From NCBI RefSeq assembly GCF_949987535.1, contig NC_080067.1:43894910-43958909 (forward strand): a stretch of DNA of 64,000 nucleotides. The letters are read 5' to 3'. The stretch comes from Balaenoptera acutorostrata. Lineage: Eukaryota; Chordata; Mammalia; Artiodactyla; Balaenopteridae. Position 1 is the stretch's first letter. Each line of letters begins with the position of its first letter. Under the pieces are notes generated by a model. It had not been told where the DNA came from and did not search any database. It saw nothing but the letters and a program-made list of their open reading frames with translations. Shown here in pieces: positions 55,166-64,000 of this stretch. The translations under genes were made by a program, and so were the position numbers.

Positions 55166-57828
55166 CCTTCTGAAGCACCAGCACTTTGGTAACATTTTTG
55201 CTTTGTGGAAGCTGAGACCTGAAAGGATTTATTTTTTTTAAGAAAGGGGTAGGTGCCAGTTGTGAATGTCAGACTTTATCTCAGGTTTTGGCCTTATACT
55301 CAAAGCTCTGTTTTTGTGTTTTTCTTCCCATTCCACATTACTTGTGTGTTCAAAGTAAATTCAAAGTAAATAGAAAATCAATAGCCTTGCTTAGTCATAA
55401 GTAGAGAAACTATGGTGTTTAGTTTCTATGGCTGTGGTTAGGTAACCCACATAAAATTAGGAAACTAAGCCAATGCATACACCACATACATAAAGACATA
55501 CACTATATAACACCTCAAAGGTATTTCTAGATGGTGAGATTTTAGACCATTTGTCTGTCTTGTATTTTCTAAATCTTCTACAATGAACATGTATCACTTT
55601 CATAAAAAAAATTGAGTCTAATGCAAACACAGGAAACATGTAAGAAATTTTATTTAAATCTCTTAACCTCTGACCCCTTTCCTCTATACACATGCTAGAA
55701 GGTATAGGAGGAATATTCAAATAAATAGCATTGAATGACCGTAAGCAATATTAATAATAACTACTCAGTGAAATTAAGAAAAATTGTATTTACTTCTGAG
55801 ATTAAAAATATATATGTAGTTTGTTTGATTCTACATTGGCTATACATCAGCTACCAAAGTATTGTTGCCTATTTTAATCTAGAAAAACAATAACATTTTG
55901 CCATCTTCCCTTCCTCAAAGATTCCTGAGCCATAGTAAACTATATGCAGCTCACAAATGAAAAACAGCTATTTCTGGAGAAGTGAGTATCAGCCAGCCTC
56001 AGGGCACTCTGGATCGTGGAACAACCAAATAAGACTCATCACTGCACTTACTCGGGGGATATTGCTGAGGACTGTGGTTATTATTTTACTATACCCTCTA
56101 TGAGAAGTTCTCCTGTTCTTCTTAGTATCAGAAATGGCTTTTCTCCTGCTAAGTCAGTTTTGGGCCTATGTCTCTTTTTATATTAGCTGCTGAGCAAATA
56201 TAACCCAACATGTAGTGAAGAGACATGTAGCAAAGGACCCATGTAGCCCAACATGAGCAGAGACCCATCCTTACAGCACACTCTGCAGGTACTTATATCA
56301 CTCCTAGCTGCATCTGCATCTTTCCTACCCTCTTAGGGCCTTAGGTACCCTCATTCACTTGCTTTCTATTTTATTTATCTCTTTATATCATGTATATTTT
56401 GGTAAATAATCTTAAATCCTTTGGGGGATAAGAAAGGCCATAAATAAATATATGTATGTATTTATTTATACATACATACATATACATTCTTATTGTGAAT
56501 ATGTGAAGCATTGATTTTTGACTGTCAGTTATATTTTTCATACCCTGTCTACCTACTACAGGTAATACTCAACAAGTATCTTAAAATATACTACCCTAAA
56601 TTCTTGTTATTTATAATCTTTGCAGCCCATAGCCCTTAATATGTCATGAGCAATTAGTGGCAAAGCCATTTCTATCCAAAGTAACTACTTCAGGATCTGA
56701 ATTCAACTATATGATCCCCTTGGACTTGCTGTAGTGATTCACACCTCTTAGAGTGTTAGCAGAATTTTCTAGATTGCCCTCAAGAGGAAATAGAAGTATT
56801 TCTTCCCTCAAGGCAATCTTTGACTGTAAAAACATCCATGACTTGTTTCTAGAGTTGGAGATGGGAGAAGAGGGGCAAGAGTTGGAGAGAAACAGGGAGA
56901 GAGAATAATTCTGACATAATTTTAACTATCTGATCATAGAAAGACATGTATAACTATTTCCAGTTTTTGAAAAAGAAAATCAGATGCACATTAGGTAATG
57001 GTAAAAGTTATACAGCAGTTTACCATATTAGTGAATCAATAAATGTTGACATGGGGGCTGATGGCAGGGAGACCACATTTTCTCAAAATATTCCAAATAG
57101 AAACAAACAAACAAAAAAGTGTGTGTGTGAGAAAAAGAGAGAGAGAAGGTGAGGCCAGCCAGGGAAAACCAGGACCACAGGAGAGTCAAAATGTGCTTCA
57201 ATGCAAAGCCCTCCCTTTGATTATAAACAAAATTAGGAAGATCCCCAGCTTGATACTCATGAAAAACATATTTTCTAAGAAAAATATGGTTTTGATTTCT
57301 TAAGCTCTGATGATTACTTCTCTGTGGAGCTAACAGTTGGTGAATTTCTTTCTAACCAGTCATCACTTGCAACAAGTATGTTTTCAAAATGCTTTAGCTA
57401 ACAGGAAATATAAAGTTGTGGTTCCAAAACACCCTCTCGAGATGTGGCTTAGGAAAGATTTCAAGGGAAGCTGCAGGTAGTGACATTTTCTTCTACTTCC
57501 AAATCCTTTAAAGCTGTCATTGTTTTGGTGGTGGTGGTGGTGGTGTTTTGGGTGTTTTGGGGGTTTTTTTTGGTGGGGTCCGCCCCTGACATCATGGCTC
57601 TAGGGCAGGTAATACAGACTGAAGTCTCAGAGCTTGGCATGCAGATTCCCGAACTTCCACAAACCTTGAACAGGCACAACCAAACCAAACTTCCTAGAAT
57701 CATAAACAACAGGGTACAGAGGGAAATTGGGATCCTACAATTCCCAATCAAAGATATTATTGAAATATTCCAGAAAAATGTCAAAAGTTACTTTATACAG
57801 AAATTTCACATCTTGTTCCACAAAGCAC
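55166..57828. other. No gene or clear repeat seen; small simple repeats
   Basis: About 2.7 kb of AT-rich DNA. Short tatgtatgtattt/tacatacatac tract at about 56440-56490, an (ag)n tract near 57130-57147 and a ggt/tttg-rich tract at 57524-57575. The 198-codon frame from 57480 runs from this tract into the SINE at 57845 and is a chimaera. Nothing assignable. Confidence 0.4.
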
Positions 57829-57844
57829 AGGATGAAATGAGTTT

Positions 57845-58176
57845 GGGGGTTCTTTTCAATTTTTTAAATTTTTGGCTGCATTGGGTCTTCCACGTTGCTG
57901 CTTGCGGGCTTTCTCTAGTTGCAGTGAGCGGGGACTACTTTTCCTTGCGGTGCTTGGGCTTCTCATTGCGGTGGCTTCTCTTGTTGCGGAGCACGGGCTC
58001 TAGGCACGTGGGCTTCAGTAGTTGTGGTTCTCGGGCTCTAGAGCGCAGGCTGAGTAGTTGTGGTGCACGGGCTTAGTTGCTCCACGGCATGTGGAGTCTT
58101 CCCGGACCAGTGCTCGAACCCGTGTCCCCTGAATTGGCAGGCGGATTCTCAACCACTGCTTCACTAGGGAAGCCCC
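57845..58176 (-). mobile_element. CHR-type SINE, long form
   Basis: Minus strand starts gggcttccctagtgaagcag. Same modular body as the copy at 42074 and a short AT-rich tail. Perfect 16-bp target duplication aggatgaaatgagttt at 57829-57844 and 58177-58192. Confidence 0.93.
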
Positions 58177-58321
58177 AGGATGAAATGAGTTTAAGATTCC
58201 TCTAGCAATTAGAGGTCATGGGCTGTTTACATAGAGAAGGTGACAGGGTGATTAAGTGGGTAAAACTCGGCCCAGGCACACAGTCCTAGCGACTTCCACC
58301 CTCTCTGTAAAGAGGGTTAGC

Positions 58322-58420
58322 CAACATTTGCTGCACGGTTATTGTGTGCCTGGCACCATTCTAGGCTGGAGGGACACAGAGATCAATAAAACTCTGTCCT
58401 CAAGGCCCTAATAGTCTAGA
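58322..58420 (-). repeat. L2 3' end remnant
   Basis: Reversed L2 terminus: 'acatttgctgcacggttattgtgtgcctggcaccattctaggctggagggacacagagatcaataaaac'. Confidence 0.65.
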
Positions 58421-58459
58421 GAAGAAGAGAAGTTACCCAACAATTAATGCAAGAGGCAG

Positions 58460-58578
58460 CAAACATAGTAATTTAGAAGTCAGATATCTGAGTTTGAATT
58501 CTAGCTCTGGCTTGCAGCCTATTAGTGGCTGTGTGACTTTGAGAAAGTTATTTGACTTCTGTGCCTCGGTGTTTCATA
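58460..58578 (+). repeat. MIR, left part
   Basis: 'gagtttgaattctagctctggc', 'ctgtgtgactttgagaaagttatttgacttctgtgcctcggtgtttc' follow the MIR core. It is continued at 58925-59015 after inserted sequences. Confidence 0.7.
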
Positions 58579-58618
58579 CACGCACGCATGCATGTGCACA
58601 CACATACACACATATCTA

Positions 58619-58852
58619 CAGATACCCTTGAACAACACAGGTTTGAACTGCACAGATCTCCACTTAAATCCACTTAAACGGGGATTTTTGTCAATAATAA
58701 ATACTACAGTACTACACAATCTGTGATTGGCTGATAACTCCTCAGATCCAGAGAAACTGGGGATATGGATGGCAGACTATAAATTACACGTGGATTTTCA
58801 ACTATGTGGAAGATCAGTGCCCCTAACCCCTGTGTTGTTCAAGGGTCAACTG
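58619..58852. mobile_element. Small Tigger-derived MITE
   Basis: Ends cagatacccttgaacaacac and (inverted) cagttgacccttgaacaacac, flanked by TA on both sides (58617-58618, 58853-58854). 234 bp, non-coding. The terminus is of the widespread 'gttgacccttgaacaaca' Tigger/MER type. Inserted in a CA-rich stretch within a MIR. Confidence 0.85.
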
Positions 58853-58857
58853 TACCT

Positions 58858-58864
58858 ACATACA

Positions 58865-58908
<44 letters not shown>

Positions 58909-58917
58909 CACACACAA
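58858..58917 (+). repeat. (CA)n microsatellite
   Basis: About 58 bp of mostly cacaca, with tacaca and cgcaca variants. A weaker ca/tg-rich tract lies on the other side of the MITE (about 58577-58616), as if one repeat was split by the MITE. Confidence 0.95.
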
Positions 58918-58924
58918 AGCAGTT

Positions 58925-59015
58925 CCTCTTTCATATGGTGGTTGTGAGAGTTAACATATATTCATCACTTAGAAGATTGCCTTGCCCTTAGTAAGTGCTG
59001 CATGTGTTTATTAAA
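58925..59015 (+). repeat. MIR, right part
   Basis: 'tggtggttgtgagagttaacatatattcatcacttagaagattgccttgcccttagtaagtgctgcatgtg' is the MIR 3' half, continuing 58460-58578. Confidence 0.6.
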
Positions 59016-60059
59016 TAACTAAATAATAAAATTATAAACAAAGTCCAGAAGAGAACCCTGTATGACTCTGAGAATGAAAAAGAGGCAACTCTGCTAGCCA
59101 GAGAACATCAGGAATGGCCTATCAGAAGATACCGTGCTGGAACAGGTTCTATATGAGACTCAGCAAGAACAAGTCCAAGTTAACCAGAGGGGCAATTGAG
59201 AAAAGATGTGCTCCTTACCTCTTCCCCCAGTGTATCCACACAGCAAAGGAAATCAAACTAGAAACAGAGCCAGAGTTCCACCCAATTTATAGAAGAAATT
59301 TTCTTGTAGTTCTAGATTTAAAATTGAAGAGGATTTACATTCTATTCCCTAATGTGTTTATGTTTGTCCCAAAATAAAAAATAATAGTTTTTATTTCTCA
59401 CCATTGAGTAAAATTGATGGTGGGGCAGATGTGCCATGCCCCTCCTTGCTTCCCAGATCAGGTCAGGGGGTGACCTGATCTGGGAAGCAAGCGGCAGAAG
59501 CATTAGAAGATATAAAGGCATGAAATTATTAGAAAGGGTGACATATTCAGGGTCAGTATTAGCGGGTAAAACAGCTGGAGTATTGGTGGTTATGGAGTAA
59601 GCAGCAGGATAGCCCACACCAGGCTATTGCAGGAGGAAACTCCATAGCAAGTATCCTACAAAAACCTCAGGAACTGCTGTGGGGAATAGGACAAGGGAGC
59701 CTGCTAGAGATAACTAAGGACAACCCCCCAAATCCAGATAGATAGATACATATATACTCTGCCCCAGGGCTCTTAATATTGAAAGCCCAGCTAAGATCAG
59801 AAGGAAAAATGTGACTGAGCAGTTTCACCTCAGAGACGACTGTCCCCAAGATGTGACTTCACAAGGTGGTGTTTCTAAGTGGTTTCTAGGTAGTCTTTGT
59901 ATATGCAGACCCAGAAATGTGGTTTTATCAACACTCTGAGTATGAAGCAGCCTCTCTGACTTTGGCTCGCATTAACCAAACTCACAGAAATATATAAAGT
60001 GGGACGCTAACTCATCCACTTACAGTGAGAAAAACAACTTTCATCAAAGTAAAAAATAC
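59016..60059. other. No gene or clear repeat seen; contains a perfect hairpin
   Basis: Mixed sequence with short frames on both strands. The notable structure is the inverted repeat at 59445-59491. Confidence 0.35.
59445..59491. repeat. Perfect 21-bp inverted repeat with 5-nt loop
   Basis: Arms 59445-59465 and 59471-59491 are exact reverse complements (beginning cttgcttccc and ending gggaagcaag), with a G5 loop at 59466-59470. No transposon signature around it. Confidence 0.97.
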
Positions 60060-60170
60060 CAGATAATTATTGAGAAAACTATCTACCAAGCACTGACCTA
60101 AATACTTTACAAATGTTATCGTATATAATTCTCAAAACAATCTTACAAGGTAGATGTCAGAGAAACTATT
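60060..60170 (-). repeat. MIR remnant
   Basis: Reversed MIR core: 'ccaagcactgacctaaatactttacaaatgttatcgtatataattctcaaaacaatcttacaaggtag'. Confidence 0.6.
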
Positions 60171-60189
60171 AATGCCCATGGATATCTCT

Positions 60190-60520
60190 GTGTACATCTA
60201 CATTTTCCTGCTTCCCTTGCAGCTCTACTGGACAATAGAATGTAAGCAGAAGTGATTGATGTGGGTCACTTCTGAGCAGAGGTAGTTACGTATATGATGT
60301 GCTTTCCCCAGGCTCTCTCTTTCCCAAACATGAAGCTGGGAGCAAAGGGTATGGTGGGCCCACAGACCGGAAGAAGAGGGAGGGAGGTGTTAAGGGGAAG
60401 GACATCACAATGAGATCAAGGCTGTTCTCCTTCCTAAATACACATTCTCAAGAACCAAGTCTGGTCTAGATGAGATTCCAGGACCCAAGTGAACAGAGAG
60501 AGACAAGAGGCTAGAATGGG
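60190..60520 (+). mobile_element. Possible MLT1-type LTR remnant
   Basis: 'acaatagaatgtaagcagaagtgattgatgtgggtcacttctgagcagaggtagttacg' then 'gctctctctttccc' and 'gaagctgggagcaaagg' follow old MLT1 order. Diverged. Confidence 0.45.
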
Positions 60521-62979
60521 CCTGTCGCAGGCTACATGGAGGAGTGCCAAGGGTAAGACTGAAAGAACAACCATTTCAGAGGGGTTGAGAAATGGGGGAG
60601 GTTGAAGAAAAAGTTGTAGTCAAAGGGAAAAAAAATTCAGTGGTAAAGTACTTCCATGTGATGATGAGGTCTAGGGTATGAACATACCAAGGGTTGGCAG
60701 AAGTGGAGAAGTAGAGGCTTAGGGATAGTCAAGGTCTGGATGGGTCATTGAAATATCAAAATCTTAAAACCAAGACAAGACCTTAGATTTACAAAATCGC
60801 AAATCCATTATTTAATATATATCATACACAAACATAGACATCTGATATACTTGGAATCCTGCCTTATTTTCATTAGTGATTTTCTGCATCATACCCATGT
60901 GTCATCCAGACTGGTTTACTTTAAGTCCTATAGGACAGAAGTTTGATATAAAGCTTTAATTCAATATATTGGCCCTTGTTAACAAGAATAAATCATATGC
61001 AAACTGACAAATCCTTGGAATGAACTTAATGAATTTATATTTTGATTTTGAGATATGTGATCATGAAGACATGAACTCTGCTCTTGTCTTCAACCAGGTA
61101 TTTCCTTTTTTATTTTACCAGACAGAATATGGGTGATGTTTCACAGGTGTAATAGAGTCATTCTTTTAAAACATTGTGCTTAAATAGTCAAGATTTTTAG
61201 TATATTCTATTTTACAAATCTGCTATTTTTTTTCTTTAATTAAAAGTCTCTCAAAAAAAAAAAGTCTCTCCCAATACTCTTGGGGTAGATGTATTGGGGA
61301 AGAACTGTTACTAACTTGGTAACATATGCTGTTGCAATATTTCCAGAAAACACACCAGTGAAGACTTCTTGGCTTATGTCAGGGAACGGCCAAAAAATTC
61401 TATTAATAGCATGACCATCTCAAAGTTACTTGATGAGTTTCCACTTAATCAACTGGTACTCTCTGACTTTTTGTACCTTACTTACGTGAAGAAATATTTA
61501 TAGACAAAAACCGTCAATACATACAGATGAGGCAAGCAGAACTGTACTAGCAAGGACTCTCTACTTCAAAAAAAGTTCTTCGTCACCCTCTGTTGACTTT
61601 GAAATTCCTTTTACTGAGGACAAAGCTCATCTTTCAGAAAGAAAGAAAAGACTTAAAATATAATGTATCTCTAAAGGAGGTAATATACTGGCTGAAATTA
61701 AACTGGATTCTAGAACATTCTTAATATCAGGTTTAATTAAATATAAAAATGTTGAGCTGTTGGGAAGGAAGGAGGCAAAAAATGAAATAAGGTGAAGACT
61801 TGTTGGAATTACATTTCCAGATTTATTTTGGCTAATGTTGTTATATACATTTCTCCTTATTTTTTATACTTCTTACCCACTCCTGGCCTCACCTAGCAGC
61901 TCAAATTTTTACTTTGCTTTGCACCTATAACACTGACTTAAGCATAGCTTTATTTTTCTATTCTTTTGGTCAAAAAAAAAAATAAAGTACTTGACATTTC
62001 AAAATACCTTTGACCTTATCCAAAAAATTTCAACAGAGCCTCCAGAAAGCCTTTAAAACTACATCTATTACTTCATGCCTGGGATCATGTGTACTGAAGT
62101 ATTTGTTAATATTCTTGAACGTCACAGGACTATCTCCACATAGTCTTTGACTGTGAAAGATGCTCTCAGTATAACTAATCCAATTGACTATTGCAAACAT
62201 TATTTTCAAGCCTTAAAGTGGACCACAAAATTTACCCTGAGACACAAAGTCAATATATTTTAAAATTCTATAACCCCTTCCCCTACTTTTCTATACAGAA
62301 AAAAATTCTTTAATTTTTTTCCCAGAAAATTACAAACTTACCATTTCCTTCTTCCCATCTCCTCTTAATTATATGGAATTTTCCCATTTTCTTGGACTGA
62401 AATTTAATCCTTCAGAATTCCCAGTTTGTCCCACGTGGTTGAATGGAATGTTCAGCATTTTAAAAGGAATATGCCTCATTAGGCAAGTAATCAACCAAAA
62501 CAGACATTTGTGGTAGACTTAAAGTTCTCTAGTTTTAACATGTACTCTAAATGTTTTAATAAATCATACTTCTAAATATTCACTATGAGTTTTACATTGA
62601 AAATAGACTACCAGAAAAAAAAACCTCATATAACACCAGTCTCAACACTCCAGCCAATGTTGTTGCAAAAGGCAGTGAAATCTAAGTATGAAGGAGTTAG
62701 AATAACTCAGCTGATAGTTGAAATCACTGGGACCATTGTAACTAAAACTTGGCTTTTTATTTAATTAAGCAAATAGTCTGAAGAAATATAAAGTCATTGA
62801 AAGAGATAGAGCATGGCTCAGAAATACACAAGCCAAGCACTGTTTGTGGTGTTTGCTAATCCTCCTCCAGGCTAATTAGCTGAAGAAGTCCACGGCAAAT
62901 CCAAAGAAGGCTAAAGATGATTAAAGGACTCAGAAGGAAAGCCTACAGCAACCTAGGAGGAAAGAATAAAGAAACTGAG
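60521..62979. other. No gene or clear repeat seen
   Basis: About 2.5 kb of AT-rich DNA. Short A-runs at 61250-61264 and 61970-61984. No long frames. Confidence 0.35.
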
Positions 62980-63105
62980 GGACTTCCCTGGCAGTCCAGT
63001 GGTTAAGACTCCACTCTCCCAATGTAGGGGGCACAGGTTTGATCCCTGGTCGGAGAACTAAGATCCCTGAGGCTGCACAGTGCAGCCTAAAAAAGAAGAG
63101 AAAGA
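62980..63105 (+). mobile_element. CHR-type SINE, short form
   Basis: Starts gggacttccctggcagtccag, has 'ggtttgatccctggtcggag' and a short A-rich tail. Target duplication aaagaaactgag at 62968-62979 / aaagaaattgag at 63106-63117. Confidence 0.9.
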
Positions 63106-63117
63106 AAAGAAATTGAG

Positions 63118-63784
63118 GTATTCCAGTGAGGAAAGAAAAATTGGGAGGCTGATTTCCAATAAGACTTCAGTTTAAAATGGCTGTTAAACAGGTCAGGGAC
63201 AGACTGCTCTCCAATAGGACAAAACAGGAAAGGATGTCATGAATGTCAACACAAGGAATTAGACATAAGTCAGACGGAGTCTGACTGTTAAACTTTAGCC
63301 CGGATCACCACTGTGTGAAGAGTGTGTGACACTGAATCCTCCAACACACCCAAGTATCAAGATGGAAACAGGAAAGCAACTGGAAGAGAGAAGAAGAGGA
63401 ATGGGTTTCTTGAAAAAAGGTCTTGAGGAGATCAGGAGGGTGTCACACCACACATTATAGAGCAAGACTCCCTGCAAACCCTCTCTAATTCCTCTTTCCC
63501 CCCAAATTCCAATCCTCCTGGCAAATTCCACTACTCCGATCATCTCTGAGTCCCTGTTCCCCCTCGGGTCTCTCCTTCCTTCCCACTATCTCTCTCCCCC
63601 TTCCTCAGGGCGCTCCCTCTCTTCTTCCTCGTCTCCCTCTAATTTTCTTTTTCTCCTTCCCAGCCTCTTTGTACTTCCTCCTCTCTCCTTCCCTCCACCC
63701 CTCCCTCTTTTTCTCTACCCACCCCACACAAACACCTTTCCCACAGTAGGAAGGTGGGGAACTAAAAGCACTTGTGGTACAATT
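63118..63784. other. No gene; pyrimidine-rich tract
   Basis: Unremarkable to about 63480, then a C/T-rich stretch from about 63540 to 63720 (ctccctctcttcttcctc type). It could form a purine/pyrimidine triplex-prone tract. No coding. Confidence 0.5.
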
Positions 63785-64000
63785 TCTTTTTTTTTTAAAT
63801 TTATTTTATTTTATTTATTTATTTTTGGCTGCTTTGGTTCTTCATTGCTGTGCGCGGCTTCCTCTAATTGTGGCGAGCAGAGGTTACTCTTCCTTGCGGT
63901 GCACGGGCTTCTCATTGCAGTGGCTTCTCTTGTTGTGGAGCACGGGCTCTAGGCACGTGGGCTTCAGTAGTTGTGGCACGTGGGCTCAGTAGTTGTGTCT
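63785..64000 (-). mobile_element. CHR-type SINE, cut by the window end
   Basis: Starts at the A/T tail (plus-strand tttatttta run) and shows the same 'gctttctctagttg'-like and 'cttctcattgcagtggcttctcttg' modules as the copies at 42074 and 57845. The tRNA-like head lies beyond 64000. Confidence 0.9.

Noticed and set aside
57480..58076. 198-codon plus-strand open frame
   Set aside because: Begins in a ggt/tttg simple repeat, passes through unassigned DNA and ends inside a SINE. No recognisable protein features or homology pattern.

Overview
The window is mammalian nuclear DNA with no host gene that I can recognise, and it is built almost entirely of transposable elements in nested layers. The lineage is most probably a cetacean (whale or dolphin), or a close relative such as hippopotamus. 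The evidence is at least eleven copies of the tRNA-derived CHR-type SINE (sense start ggcttccctggtggcgcag or ggacttccctggtggtccag) together with a Laurasiatherian L1 carrying a long GC-rich 5' UTR. BovB, Alu and the pig PRE1 SINE are absent. All family names come from recalled consensus sequences, not from a database search.

Layout. Positions 1-10,540: a decayed L1 remnant, a mariner-type MITE, a 200-base assembly gap (1107-1306), old repeats (MIR, MLT1 LTR, two copies of an unresolved old family) and otherwise unremarkable DNA. Positions 10,543-16,817: one decayed class I (gammaretrovirus-like) endogenous retrovirus with a TG...CA 5' LTR, degenerate primer binding site, broken gag, a zinc knuckle and a dead protease. 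An unexplained AT-rich segment of about 1.5 kb and a rearranged L1 interrupt it, and I see no 3' LTR. Positions 16,818-19,131: a nearly full-length Tigger1 DNA transposon. Positions 19,350-21,760: an old L1 split by a hAT element, which is itself split by a SINE.

Positions 22,157-33,651 are the centrepiece. A 5'-truncated antisense L1 (L1-A) is split by a nearly full-length antisense L1 (L1-B, 25,276-33,549), which in turn carries three SINEs. L1-B keeps its 5' UTR promoter region, ORF1 and ORF2, but all coding parts are disabled. Positions 33,656-44,940: older L1 pieces, another L1 3' end, two more copies of the unresolved old repeat, a SINE and apparently unique DNA. Positions 47,395-49,690: an ancient LINE-like stretch containing a GATATA/GATATG satellite of about 640 bp.

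Positions 51,577-55,165: a further antisense L1 (L1-E), split by a SINE and by a 1,145-bp Tigger element that retains an uninterrupted 184-codon C-terminal transposase frame. Positions 55,166-64,000: mostly unannotated DNA with two SINEs, a MIR split by a small Tigger MITE and a CA repeat, a perfect 21-bp hairpin, an MLT1 remnant, a CT-rich tract and a SINE cut by the window end.

None of the open frames makes a convincing host protein. The longest ones are transposon remnants, SINE/L1 chimaeras or translations of the satellite. I did not find a new functional system. The most informative items are the nested insertion record, two apparent 3' transductions, the lineage-late Tigger with its open frame, and the unexplained insert in the retroviral gag.
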